Of a stretch of 64,000 bases of DNA, positions 22,814 to 34,906 are shown piece by piece. How positions within the stretch are numbered: position 1 is the first letter of the stretch; every line of letters begins with the position of its first letter. The DNA lies in assembly GCF_013426205.1 (NCBI RefSeq), contig NC_089425.1, positions 1 through 64,000 of the forward strand, read 5' to 3'. Under the pieces are notes generated by a model. The model was not told the DNA's origin and ran no database searches. It saw only the letters and a program-made list of their open reading frames with translations. The translations under genes and the position numbers were made by a program. This stretch comes from Metarhizium brunneum. Lineage: Eukaryota; Ascomycota; Sordariomycetes; Hypocreales; Clavicipitaceae.

Positions 22814-25274
22814 ATGATGGCGTCTCAAAAGCCCGCCGAGCTGATTCGCCGTCATCGGTCAGTCATTGCCTGCCAAGGTTGTCGCCTGCGCAAAGTGCGC
22901 TGCAGCCTATCTGTCACCGGCGTGCCATGCACCACTTGTACCCAGGATGGTACTGATTGCCTTGTCAGCCCGCGACGACCAAGGCAAAGGAGGTGAGGCG
23001 AAGCCGTCTGGTGCCTGGAAACAAGAGACGACCCGAGGGCTGACTTGTAACAACGTGATAGAAATCAACGAGGCCGTACCTCGGCTCTTTACTCGCCACC
23101 TGGAGACGCGCCTCAAACCAACTTTGCCAATGTCGACCCCAGCTCTATTATCGAGCCATGCTCCAATATGAGAGTAGACGTTGCCGCTGCTGATGACGCG
23201 GAACAAACGGCGTCTTGCTTGGACTGCGAGAGTGCCAGCATATACAATGAGGAGCGCAGTGGCATTGAAATTGCAGAAGCCGCCTTGGGAGTACCACGGA
23301 GAGTCGGACAGCTGCCTTTTTATTCCGGTAACAAGATCCTTTCCATGGCAGAATATCCAGCCGAGACTAACCCGCTATGCAGGGGAACACCTCGGTTTAC
23401 ACGTCGGTTCGTCAGTACCGAGACACTTCCTGATCCCCTCGGATACTGAGGCGTTTCTTGAAGAAGAAGATCGAGAGTACTTGAAAGCAAAGGGAGTCTT
23501 TACGTTGCCCCAAAACGATACTTGTGCCGCCTTACTCCGTGTATACTTGTCCCATGTGCATCCCGTCTACCCAGTCATTGAGGTTGAGCAACTATGGGAT
23601 TGCTACCATAATGGACGACTTGGCCAATATAATCTTCTGCTTTTATGGAGCATATTTTCCGTTGCGGTGAATGTAAAAAGGCTCTCCAAGACTCACCCTA
23701 GCTTGACTGACCAAAAGTCTGTAGTTTATCTCGTCTCAGGATTTCGAACGAGAGGGGTACAAGTCTCGACGGCATATGAAGGCTGTCATGTACTCTCGAG
23801 CAAAGGTACGCAACCTCCAAGGCTGGTGATTCATTTTGCCTCCATCTTTTGTTTTCTATCGACATCACATCTAACCCAATCGCTTGCGGCGACCAACTAG
23901 TGCATGTACAACAATGGTGGAGATAGAGATCTCGTGGTCCGCCTACAAGCTTCCTTCTTAATGGGCTTTTGGAGCGCAGAGCCATTTGAACACGTACGAC
24001 CGTGGTATTGGACCGGCATTGCCATTAATTATTGCCAGATGCTAGGTTTGCACAGGAACCCGGACTCGGCGGAGCACAAGTCGTCCATTAGTGAACCGCA
24101 ACGACGTTTGTGGCGTCGAATCTGGTGGAGTTGCGTTTTCCGCGATCGATGGCTTGGTCTATGCCTGGGAAGGCCGCAGCGGATCAACCTGGATGACTGC
24201 GACGTCCCAATGCCGACGGTAGATGACGTGATTCAAGAATTGGAAAAATTGCCTCAAGGTGCATATACCGCCTTTATGCCGGTTGAGATGCCGCGCCTGG
24301 CCACGTACTGGATCATATTGCTCAAGCTGAGTAGACTGCTCGGTACTGTGCTACACATGAACCACCAGGCGCGGGATCCCAGGGCATCATCCGTAGAGAT
24401 ACGTGCCATGGAGGATGAAGTCCTTCAATGTACCTTGCCGGATCAATATGAAGCCAATCAGACGCGCCTGGCCTCGTTTTATGTTCATCATATCCACTTG
24501 CACCATCAGTGAGTTCCTTGCTGTGCTCTGCAGGCATCACAAAGAATCAGTCTGACCATGGCAGAGCACTTTTGATTACATTTTACCGCCACAATGCCAC
24601 AGAGTGTCCCGATGACATTCCGTCCGCTCAACGAGAGGATTGGAAACGCATGCTCTGTTTAAAGGCTAGTACTGCGGCACTACGAACAAACGATATTCTG
24701 GACCTTGTCGTTCGGGATGGGCTTCTTGGATTTGCAGGTCCCATGACGTGAGCCCTTCCATCATACATGAACCCTATTCACTCGACTGTTTGCATTTCCG
24801 ATGGGCTCATGCTGCCCGCAGGCGTATGTTTGCACAGCTAAGAAGTAATCTAGACCCCCGCTCCTGATCCCCGCCATGCAAATGCACCTGTTGGATTGCA
24901 AATCTCCTGGCTCCCTCCCGAGGAGGCTTGGTCTTAAAAGATTGGAGGCATGCCTGTTGGTGCTGGAAGGGCTGCAGAAGACTTATGCCGGCGCCTCAAT
25001 CCACCGTGGTATATTCTTGAAAGCCATACAACACATGTTCCCAGGCTATGCAACCGGCTCAGCTCCATCGAGCGAGACGATGCAGTCTGTAGTAAACGCT
25101 AGATCCGAGACGATAGGAGACGCTTCTGCGAGCGAAACATTTGTTGACAATGTTTCTGCAGAGGTGAGTGCACCTACAGATGACTTTCTGGATACGCTGT
25201 TGGACGATGGAGCGTTCTTCCCTCTCTGGCTGGATGAAAGCTACAGAACTGTCAATGTAGATTCCGATAGATAG
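22814..25274 (+). CDS. Zn2Cys6 fungal transcription factor, 7 exons
   Basis: Exons 22814-22992, 23062-23327, 23383-23672, 23740-23805, 23901-24508, 24565-24747 and 24854-25274 join in phase to 670 aa. All introns (55-106 nt) have GT..AG ends, most with a branch-like CTAAC/CTGAC. Exon 1 encodes the Gal4-type zinc cluster (CQGCRLRKVRC, then CTTCTQDGTDC, six cysteines). Exons 3-5 give the fungal-specific regulatory domain: LLLLWSIF, LLMGFW-like FLMGFW, WYWTGIAINYCQMLGLHR and RRIWWSCVFRDRWL. A tail rich in Ser/Asp follows. It probably acts in the nucleus as a pathway regulator of its neighbours. Start could also be the second ATG at 22817. Confidence 0.9.
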
Positions 25275-25716
25275 TTGCCTCTTGCGCAAGGAAGAGCTGC
25301 TGGAAATTTTCACCATTGTCTCTAATTGGTGCCGTGGCCAAGGAAGAAATATACAGGGTGACAATACATCATGTTGCATTCATTCCGCCCGATCAGACAC
25401 TACATTGTGTGATCAACTGTCCAGTTTGCCGCCCATGGACGGGAGCCACCAGACTGCATCTTGTCTGCAGATACCAGGGCTTGCCACCAATACCTCGGAC
25501 CTGTGGTCCACAATTTGCAAGCAGGCCGTAACGGATCAGGCGTCTGTTTGGTTGGTATTACTTGACAACATTGAATGTTGGAAACCTCTAGACCTCGGAC
25601 CTCGGACCCCTCACGACCCGCCATTCAGCAACGGTGAAGTGTATAACTGAGGAAACCACAACCACTCTCTCCTGGAATTCTCATTCCACGCATATTTACT
25701 TCGGTCAATCATCAAA
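25275..25716. promoter_or_regulatory. Carboxyltransferase promoter region
   Basis: No gene is supported; a 122-codon ORF at 25282-25650 has no motif. The region carries ACCTCGG at 25492-25498 and the tandem pair at 25592-25605. Confidence 0.5.
25592..25605 (+). promoter_or_regulatory. Tandem ACCTCGG heptamer, candidate regulator site
   Basis: ACCTCGG occurs twice head to tail, 112-125 bp upstream of the carboxyltransferase ATG. The CGG core fits Zn2Cys6 binding preferences. The reverse-orientation tandem copy lies at 27858-27871 before the partner gene. Confidence 0.6.
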
Positions 25717-27540
25717 ATGCCAGAAAATACCAAAGCGGCGCAGAGGATACGCCAGGTTTCTACCCACCTCAGCCCTCAGAAACTGCCGGTGGACTACTCC
25801 GACGTGTTTGACGACATGAAGCTGCTGCGCTCCATGGCCTCAACCCCAGACACCTCGCGGCGCGGGTACATTCGTCAGAAGGAAGCTGGGAAGCTATGGG
25901 TCCGGGAACGCCTAGAACAACTCCTCGACCAAGGCAGCTTCACCGAGATTGGCTCCTTGTCAGGTACAGTCACATGGGAGAAGACGGGCCCGACGACTGA
26001 TAAACCCGTATCATTCATCCCCAGCAACAACATCCAGGGAATGGGCCGCTTGAAGGGACGCAAGGTCCTCCTTACGGCTGATGATTTTACTATACGAGGC
26101 GGCCATCTCGATGGTTCCACAGCTGGCAAGACGATATACCTCGAAAAGTTGGCCTTGGCTCTGAAGCTTCCCATGATCAAGCTGGTGGACGGCAGTTCCG
26201 GCGGAGGCAGCGTCACCATTATTGGGACCCAAGGCTGGAGTTACTTGCCGAGCCTGCCCGCGTTTAGGCACATTGTGGACCAGCTAAATCAAGGGATTCC
26301 CAACCTGGGCGCGGTCGTGGGACCTGCGGTTTGTTTCGTCTACCCATGGTGTTGAGAACAACGAGGCGGCTAACAATTGCCTGGCTAGATTGGGCTCGGT
26401 GCGGCTCGCGTAGTCTCGTGTCACTTTTCCGTCATGGCTGCAGACATTGGCTCGCTCTTCAACGCCGGCCCCGAAGTTGTCAAAGGCGCCGCTCTTGGCA
26501 ACGACTTGAACCCCCAGACCTTGGGAGGGCCGGCGATACATTGCACCAATGGTACTATTGACAATATGGCCAGGGATGAGGCGGAATGCTATGAGCAGCT
26601 TCGCACCATGCTAAGCTATCTGCCGAACTGCGGTGTAGAGGCACCACCCGTGATCCCGTCCACAGACCCCGAGAACCGCACAGATGAGTCCCTTCGCCGC
26701 GTCATCCCTCGCCGTCCGACGCGCATGTACAACCCTCGGACCATCATCTCGAGCGTGGTTGACCGAGAATCGTGGTTTGAAATTGGGCCACTTTGGGGCC
26801 GGACGGCAATCAGCGGTGTGGCTAGACTCGGCGGGCGACCTGTGGGAATCATCTCGCTGAACTGCGAGGTGAATGGAGGAACGTTGGATGCGGCAGGCAG
26901 TCAAAAGCTGACGAGGCTACTAAAGTTGTGTGATGTGATGAACTTGCCGGTGCTGCAGTTTATCGATGTCCGTAAGTGGCACCTACAATGCCGTCAATCT
27001 TCTTCTGATCGTAGTCAATGGCGTTCACCGTCCTCGCTGCGCTGACCAGGAACAACTACAGCCGGATATGCTATTGGCCCAGCTGCCGAAAAGGCTGCAA
27101 CGATGCGCTGGGGTGTCGAACTGGCCAAGACATACTTTGACACCACGACGCCGCTATTCAACGTCATTACACGGCGCGTGTATGGCGTGGCAGGTGGCGT
27201 CATGATCAGTTCGCGAGATCCCGTCATGCAGGTTGCCTGGCCCTCCGGTCAATGGGGTTCTCTCCCGCTCGAGGGAGGCATCGAGGTCGCACACCGACAT
27301 GAACTAGGCGAGGCAGCCAAAGTAGGTAAGAAGGCTGAGCGGTACAAGGAGCTGGATGATGAGTATCGTCGACTGATGAACCCTGTTCGAACGGCAAATG
27401 CGTTTGGAATAGAGGAGATTGTAGACCCCAAGGACACGAGGAGTATATGCTGTGCTTGGGTCAAGCATGTATACAAGACATTGCTGCCACAGAGGCTGTT
27501 GGACCGGGCTGCAGGAAAAATAGTGCCCAAGTTTTGCTAG
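25717..27540 (+). CDS. Biotin-dependent acyl-CoA carboxylase, carboxyltransferase subunit
   Basis: Exons 25717-26328, 26389-26971 and 27062-27540 give 557 aa in phase, with introns of 60 and 90 nt. It is a complete carboxyltransferase (crotonase-fold) subunit of the propionyl/methylcrotonyl-CoA carboxylase kind. Visible marks are RERLEQLLDQGSFTEIG at the N-side, DFTIRGGHLDG, KLVDGSSGGGSV, GLGAARVVSCHFSVM, and in the C-half LGGRPVGIISLNCEVNGG, FIDVPGYAIG and RRVYGVAGGVM. It should transfer CO2 from carboxybiotin to an acyl-CoA together with the subunit encoded next door. The N-terminus shows no clear mitochondrial presequence. The substrate cannot be read from sequence: acetyl-, propionyl-, methylcrotonyl- or another acyl-CoA. 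Confidence 0.93.
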
Positions 27541-27973
27541 CTTCTTCGTTATCAACTTTTGTATTCTTCGTGGACGTTTTGCTGCCTGAGAATCCCTTTG
27601 TAGCAATTTCAATTGCCCGCTGTAACCCGAAATATGTATGACGCAACTCAAGACTGCCATGACTTTCCGAGATTCAGCCCGAGAATCTTACGGCTTGCAA
27701 ACCGGCAGCCAGTTTTGGTCGGTGTGTTCGTCCTGTTGCGAGCGAATGTTTGGATCCAGTGCGACGTAATACCTCTCTGCCATGCCGAGGTAGACGCGGT
27801 ATTTTAGTTTCACGTAATCCGACTGGCTTCCAAAAAAACGGACATGAATCCGCACATCCGAGGTCCGAGGTGCCCTTCATTCAAAAGTATACAAAAGGCA
27901 GAACTAAGTCTGCCCATAACTTACAGGACAAGATGTCTAGACATGCCAACGACTCTGAAGCTCTACTGCAACC
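27541..27973. promoter_or_regulatory. Biotin carboxylase promoter region
   Basis: No gene is supported in this 430-bp spacer. It contains the reverse-orientation tandem of the carboxyltransferase promoter motif. Confidence 0.5.
27858..27871 (-). promoter_or_regulatory. Tandem CCGAGGT (ACCTCGG reversed), candidate regulator site
   Basis: Two adjacent copies of CCGAGGT lie 103-116 bp upstream of the biotin carboxylase ATG. They mirror the copies before the carboxyltransferase gene in unit, number and distance. Confidence 0.6.
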
Positions 27974-29970
27974 ATGTCGACTCGCCTTTTCTCACGCCTC
28001 TTGGTTGCCAACAGGTATGTTATTACCGTGATGGTCTGCGGTCGGGATGAGTGGCTAACCAACGCAGAGGAGAGATTGCTGTACGGATTATCCAGGCCGC
28101 GCGAGAATTGTCACCACCAGTTGAGACTTTTGCACTGTACACCGACGATGACGCCTTTCACTGCAGTGTTGGCTGCCCAGACCACGCGATACGTCTGCCT
28201 TCGGCCGCTTCGTACCTTGAAATGCCGTTGCTAGTGAAGCTGGCAAAGGAGCATGACATTGGTGCTGTTCATCCTGGATATGGCTTTCTCAGTGAAAGTG
28301 CCGAGTTTGCCCGTCAGATGGAGGAGTCTGGTATTTTGGTGATTGGGCCTGGGCCGGAAATTTTGGCCCGCACGGGTGATAAGCTCCAAGCAAAACAATT
28401 GGCCTTGGAGTGCCACGTACCAGTCCTACCGGCAATGACACATCCGGTAGCCGATCTGGCGAGTGTGCGCGAATTCATTCAGCAAGTGGGCTACCCTGTT
28501 ATGGTGAAGGCGGTTGACGGCGGCGGAGGGCGAGGGATCCGACTTGTGCGAAACGATGGTGAACTAGAGAATTCAGTTCGCGCAGCCACGAATGAGTCTC
28601 CGTCAAAGAGTGTGTTTGCAGAAAAAGCAGCAACCGACGGGTTTCACCATGTAGAAATTCAGGTAATAGGGGACGGGACCAACGCCGCCGTGTGTCATCT
28701 ATGGGAGCGCGACTGCAGCGTGCAACGGAGGTTTCAAAAGATCGTCGAGGTCGCGCCAGCGCTGTTCTCAAATCGCGGTTTGATAGATGAGCTTGCAGGT
28801 GCTGCGGTGCGTATGGCCAGGGCTATTCGTTATCGGTCGCTGGGAACGGTTGAATTCCTGGTCAACGAAAAGGAGGACGCGTTTTATTTTCTCGAAATTA
28901 ACCCTCGACTGCAAGTCGAACATACCATTACAGAGTCTGTGTCCGGTGTTGACCTTGTGCAAACGCAGCTTCGGGTAGCTCAAGGGTTTTCACTTGCGCA
29001 ACTCGGTCTGGAGCAGGACCTGATTCCCTCGCCAAGAAATATGCACTCAATTCAGCTGCGGTTATGCGCTGAGGATGCGCACAACGGCTTTTCTTTGAGC
29101 GTGGGCAAGATTGATACTTTCCATATCCCTGGTGGTCATGGGGTCCGCGTTGACACGCATGTGCCAGAGTCTGGGATTGTAGTTGGGTCACAGTTTGATA
29201 ATCTTTTGGCGAAAGTCATCGTTACCGCCTCGAGCTGGAAGGATACAGTTTTGAAAGCCCGTCGGGTCCTGGCAGATACAAGAGTGTCTGGTATTCAGAC
29301 GAACCTTGTCCTGTTACGTGGAATTCTGTCCCATGAGGACTTCCTGGTTGGCAGGTTTGATACTCAGTGGCTTGGAAACAGGCTCGAGGATATTCTACGG
29401 GCAGGAAATGATGGAACTGAATCCACAATTCAAACGGCCCCCAAAATTGCTACCTCGTCAAGCGTCTCGTCGTCTAGTATTACGTTCCAGCCTGGGGATG
29501 CCTGGTCTGTCAATCTTGAGCCCTTGGACACTTCACACCAGAGAGAAAAACAACAGCATCATGGGCTTCAACTGACTAGAATTCTGCAAAACAATTTCCC
29601 GAATTCTCTCGTAGCAGAGATTAAATACACCACCCCGTCCTCGAGCACCGCATATCAGGTACAGTTGGCGTCGATTTCCGCAGACGAACTAGCTGTATCA
29701 AAGTCTCGGCGAAGCGGTGATCCGAAGAACCCAAATCATATTATACTCCCTATTTCTGGAACGTTAATAGAGGTTTTAGTGTCGCCAGGCGATCAGGTGG
29801 CGGAAAACCAGGCGGTGGCTTTTATTAAGCAAATGAAGATGGAACTGGAGGTTCGAAGTCCTCGTGCTGGAAAGGCCCGGTGGGTATACGAGATGGGAGC
29901 TGAGGAAGAGGACGTAAAGGAGGGTCTACTATTAGTAGAATTGGAGAATAAAATACAGGAAAAGCTATGA
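27974..29970 (+). CDS. Biotin carboxylase / biotin carrier subunit of acyl-CoA carboxylase
   Basis: Exon 1 (27974-28014) and exon 2 (28068-29970) give 647 aa; the 53-nt intron splits the codon for Arg in LLVANRGEIAVRI. Domains in order: biotin carboxylase N-domain, ATP-grasp with the glycine-rich loop (KAVDGGGGRGIRLV), ERDCSVQRRFQK and the catalytic EINPRLQVEHTITE, then the C-domain. A weak linker region follows, then a biotin carrier domain with the biotinyl lysine in KQMKMELEV near residue 618 (family form AMKM). It carboxylates its own biotin using ATP and bicarbonate and feeds the carboxyltransferase encoded upstream. The biotin carboxylase fold starts within about 10 residues of Met1, leaving no room for a mitochondrial leader, so a cytosolic enzyme is likely. 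Confidence 0.94.
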
Positions 29971-32351
29971 AGATGGACAACATGTACTAGATCATCCTGA
30001 TCGTAAAGAGATAATATACTAGTATAGATAAATAGCTAGTAAAGTAGTTGTACTGTAGCGGTTGCTCGGGTCACAGATTCTGCATGTGAGCCTTTAGATG
30101 ATTCTACCCCCTTGTGGCCGAACCATGTGTCTTCTGACCAGAATAGTAAGCCGACTTTTTTTGATATCACAAATAATAAGCGCGTACAGATGTTCAGCAT
30201 TCAGCGTCCAAGTTGTCCCTCTTCCAGTTCTTCTTGCAAGCATGCAATGGCTTTTTATATTAAATTAACACGAAATCAGTCATGCTCTGGGCTAATCCAG
30301 AATTACTGATATTACTCCTAATACCAGGGGCTGTCTATAGTGAGTCCGTCCGTCCCTTCCAGATACGCGCTATCCTTGAACTTCAGTTATATAGCTGCAT
30401 AATTTGTCGTTTATCTGCACAATCCTTTACCCGCCTAATATTATATTGTATTCAATACTATTAAGCTGACGAGAGGGAAAAAATTTTCTTTGTTTTTTCT
30501 CGTTGTGCTTTCTTGTGGAACTTGTCATGCATCTCGATCCCTCATCTATACAAAGGAAGTCATGGATTATTCTGGAAATTGAACCTGTACATTGACTTCC
30601 ACTACTACAACCTAACTGGTAGGAGCACCAAAAAGCAGCTCCCAGTGCAACGGTGGTTCCAATCACATCCTTGTATATAGCAACGAGTTTGCCAAAAATG
30701 CGTCGAGTACTACGCAACAAGCCCCCCGATACCAACCAAATGTAGACCTGTGTCCACTTTTAGCATGGAATAATGTAACCACTTGTGCAGACTTTGGCTA
30801 GCTCTTGTCTCCAAGGATTGTGGCTAATACGACTTCATCCTGCTTAAGGCACTGAGAGCCATTACCGCGGCGATGCGTCCCGATTTGGTCCTTTCTCAAA
30901 TAGAGACAATCTTTTACTTAATAATAGTCCGTTCGTATAGTCGTGATCAGCTAGATATCATTATCGTAGCATCTTGGTATAAACACGCCACATTTTCGTA
31001 GGGTCCACATACTATACAACTATGTTCTAATACTTTATAACTGCTTCTAGTGTGTTCTCTTTTGTGCCACTATCATACAAGAATGCGATTGGGTCAACAT
31101 TGGATTTTCAGTCCCTGCTTGAGGGCTCGTTTAGCTCTCCCGTCGTAACATTGTGAGTTAAGGCTAGGGTCTCCTCCCGGATAGGATTCTCCATAACGGC
31201 ACGCTCGTGCCCTCTTTTGTTCATCTTGTCTCCATAGGTTGGATTACCAGTTGAGAATTTCCCCTCCTTTCACGTTATGCAAGGCTAAGGCGATTTTTTG
31301 TTTTACCTATTCTCTGTATCCTTGAAAAGGGGGCGTGTCATTTATACCAAGTTTGGAAGACTTCCAGGTCACCCTGTCACAACTACTTATTTTCTCCCAC
31401 GCCGTGATTGCATGGTATTTCAGTCAACAAATGCAACCTCATCCGACAGGTTCAGATTCCTTCCGACCCAGCTTCACTTACAGGCAATGTTGCTGGTGCG
31501 GACCCCGTCAGACTCTTTAGAGCAAATTAGACATAAGTGCTTGCAGCGAACTAAGTAGCGGACTCCTTACCGCGATTCAACGTAGTAAATAGGACATGGA
31601 TGCACAGATGCAATCGTCAGGCATAGGAGCGAGGCTAGTGCCAAAATAGTAGCCTACATATATACTAATATGATGTGTGGGGACGTGTCAAATTAATTCT
31701 TGCCCGTCAACGGTCCTTCTACTCACCGGCCCATGGCAGGACGGGATACATATGTAGCCCACAACGGTCTTCTTTTTACTCCACCAGACTTGTTTAACAC
31801 ATGGGGCCGTAAATCAAAGTTGTAAGAGAGATACCAGCCCTGCTATAGCCCAGGATAAATGAGTCGCAGACCAACAGCAGGAGGAACGTTGTAAAATAGT
31901 TATTGTGACGTACCGTAGCCGCGCAGATATAGCCTCCTCCAGTTCTCTTATTACTTTCAATGTTTAGTCCTGGCAATAAATTTCTTTTATGAACTTGACT
32001 TTAGTACGCACACTAGAGGTCGTGTCGGCGCTGCGCTAAGGGTAGTTTGGCTGTCAAGGCTTTTTTCGACCTCCTGGACGGATTTGGTAAGTACGACGAC
32101 TCTGCCAAGGAGCGGCAGAAAATGACTACCATGTTACAGAGATACCAAGTTACTTACCAGGCCGCCGACATACTCAGAAATCGTGACTTGTCTTTTATAT
32201 AAGATACCGGGTGTCATGGTAGAAACGGATAGGGACAGCTTCCTTCTCGTTCCCCGGTTTTGTGGTTTTTTCCCCTCCTAATTTGTCTACCAAATAATGA
32301 CAGTTCGCCTCGATTTACATTAGCATTCCACTGCAACTTCGAGATACAAAT
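29971..32351. other. 2.4-kb gene-poor stretch
   Basis: No recognisable gene. The one candidate is a minus-strand ORF at 30427-30735, listed separately. Other ORFs are under 90 codons and lack motifs. Confidence 0.45.
30427..30735 (-). CDS. Possible Cys-containing small protein exon
   Basis: An open frame of about 100 codons has a hydrophobic segment (VIGTTVALGAAFWC) followed by a cysteine-spaced stretch (YQLGCSSGSQC, then FLCIDEGSRC) and a basic tail (RKHNEKKQRKF). No ATG opens it, so if real it is an internal or final exon. Composition recalls small secreted cysteine proteins, but I cannot assign a family. Confidence 0.25.
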   Translation of the reverse strand: MVSGGLLRSTRRIFGKLVAIYKDVIGTTVALGAAFWCSYQLGCSSGSQCTGSISRIIHDFLCIDEGSRCMTSSTRKHNEKKQRKFFPSRQLNSIEYNIILGG

Positions 32352-33859
32352 ATGAGAACTTCATTAGTTTACCTATTAACTCTAATAGGACTAAGCACTG
32401 CCATCTCTATCAGTTGGGGTAGTGCGTCGCAAAGCTGTTGCGTTTATGGGAAGCTGTCTCGAGGTACCCAGGCTCTCGGCGCAATTACAAAGAATATCGG
32501 GAGCCAAAAGCTATGGGGATCACAAGAAAGCGTTTGCGGGTCGGGCAAGAGGGATAAGGAACTCCTTCAAAGCCCAAAGACTATTTTAAAAGCCCCGAAA
32601 GACATGCCGAAAGCACGTACAACTCGATTGCAGCCTAACGTAAGTGCGTGCTTCTTGAATAATAGCTCTTTGTTTTTCATTTCAACCTTGCAAGGTTCGG
32701 GGAGTATAAATCATAAACTGATGGGAGGCAATAGTCAATTCTACGACGCCAATATAAAAAGGAGACCCAAATTATACCTGACTGGGAACAAACAAACGAC
32801 AAGTTTAGGCGAGCCGAAAAGCGTCTCCCAGAGCTTGCTGCAGAAGCTTTGCTAAAACTTCAAAAAGTCTCTGCGTACAAACAAACACGATCGCTAGTAA
32901 CAATCGACATCTTGCTTCCTCTCTCGAAATCTTCTTTGGATAAACTCAAGGAGTGGGATAGCCCAATTGGACGTGCTGCAAAGGCATTTGATGATTCAAT
33001 AACGTCTGTTCAAAAGAAAATTGGAGGGGAGCAAGTACCTGAAATTTTTGGTAATGAGCTTAAGTTAAGAATAATTTGCTATTTGAGAGGAGAACAACGA
33101 CATAAAAACGCTGTGAGTGAGGCGTGCCAGCGACTCCACGGGCATAATGAGCAGCAAGCTGTTCAAGAAGAAAACGAGATGCGAAACTCGCTTATTCAAC
33201 TCTTTGAGGATTGTGGAAATCCGACCAAGACTAATCAACAAAGCCATCTGCTCCAAATTTGTGACGAGCTTAGCAGAAAGACGTTAGATCTCGAGGAGGC
33301 AACACAGGATTTAATTACATTTCGAGAGCAACTCCAACAAAGATTACAAGATGGCGGCAAAGTTGAGCAACAAGACATTGACAAGGCTGCAAAAATAATC
33401 CGTAAAGGAGGTCTCGGTATGCCTAGGAGCAGTGATGAGGATTGGGCTACCGAAATGGCCGCATGGTATCTCGGTGCTGTAATAACTTCGGCTGAGCCAA
33501 ACGAAAACAACCAGCCAGAGTGTCAAGCTATGCCGACGTGGGCTACTGAAACATGGGTTACGGCGCAGGACATTCCAAAAGACAGGATAGCCTCGCTGGA
33601 GGCATTTTATATTATTTCGAATGGACCGTATAAAGATACTTACGGTGCTGAAGATCAACTGAGGGGAAACGAGAAGTGTTGGTCGGCTTCGGGCCTTCGG
33701 GCATCCAAACCAATTGATTGGGATAAACTATCTGCCGCGCTGGTCTATGTCAACAAAAGTATTGGAACTTGGCGAGTCACATGTAAAGCATGCGAGTCTG
33801 AAAGGATTCAAGAATGGCAGCTCAGATGCGGTTCTACCAAAGCTTCAAGCGCGGTCTAA
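32352..33859 (+). CDS. Secreted helical protein, unknown function, 2 exons
   Basis: Exon 1 (32352-32639) and exon 2 (32735-33859) join in phase to 470 aa; the 95-nt intron starts GTAAGT and ends AATAG. A signal peptide (MRTSLVYLLTLIGLSTA) opens the protein. The middle (about residues 135-300) is charged, helical and coiled-coil-like. The C-terminal 150 residues hold Trp and Cys (WATETWV, NEKCWSASGL, CKACESERIQEW) and look globular. I recognise no domain. In layout (signal peptide, long helical region, Cys-bearing end) it resembles the secreted proteins near the telomere, without clear sequence identity. Confidence 0.65.
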
Positions 33860-34906
33860 GTCGGTCACGGGCAAAATGTGGCATGGCTTGGTATAACGAG
33901 GCCTGAGGCCTAAGGCTCTCACCGACTTGTTATATAATAGAAGACCTATAATACCAAAGGCGGTTCGTGGATAAATTGAGTTGTTCTCCACACCCGCCAA
34001 GGTCTTGTCATGAAATATATCTCACCTAACTATAGCAAAATATTTATACCAGACTCGCGCGAGATTCACTGCGACATGATCTAGGAGCATTTCGTCTAGC
34101 ACAGCCCAAGACACAGACTCCACTTGTGTCGGAGCTGCAGCCGAACGTCTACTTTCGCCGTTGCTCGGCCGTCCTTCGCCCAGTATTGAGCACGCCCACA
34201 GACTTTACAAAGCCCGTAGTTCATCACAGCTTGGCACATGGCCATGGATGATGCTGCAGGTTGGCTAGCAGGGTAGGCAGCTCGGACTGGGCAGTTGCAT
34301 AAAGTGCGTAATAAAATGCAAGACTTGAACGCTTACTATTGAAGATTGGGCCGTTGAACTGTCGCGTCAATGAATATCTGAGCGGCTGCCGATCAATGGC
34401 TCTATGTGACAGTACATTCAATACAGTCTCCATTTGTACGAGGCTTCCACTTTTGGTGGCGTAGACATATAACAGGGACAGGCTGGTGAGCGGAATATCG
34501 GCAGTTCGGCAGAATTCTGGAATAGCAGTGGACGTCGGGTTGGCGTGGCCGGCCGGTTAGACTTTGCGACTGGGTTATTAAATTGCAAGGGACCGCATAA
34601 GAGACATCGGAGTGTAATTCGTTGCCATCTGAAAGACAATTTACCCAGTTGGCCCATGATCTCGGCAGAAGCATATGTCGGCGCACCTGTCCCCTGTATT
34701 AAACCTGCTACTGGTATTGGCATATTGCAATCGTATGATTCCAGCAGAATGAAGCAAAAGCTTAGCCACGCTTCTGCAAAGTGCATAACTGTAGCAAGTT
34801 AACTAGGTATAAATGCTATGAAAAGTCTCAAGCTTCTCGCAGTAATTTACTTTTCTCAACTATGCAATACTGCTCATACTCGCTTCTTTACTATTACCTT
34901 TACATT
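33860..34906. other. Intergenic, overlapping weak ORFs
   Basis: Minus ORFs at 34418-34786 and 34402-34686 overlap each other and a plus ORF at 34545-34802. None has a motif. I see nothing to name. Confidence 0.4.

Noticed and set aside
22866..23171. 101-codon ORF overlapping exons 1-2 of the regulator
   Set aside because: It is out of phase with the zinc cluster and disappears once the intron at 22993-23061 is placed.
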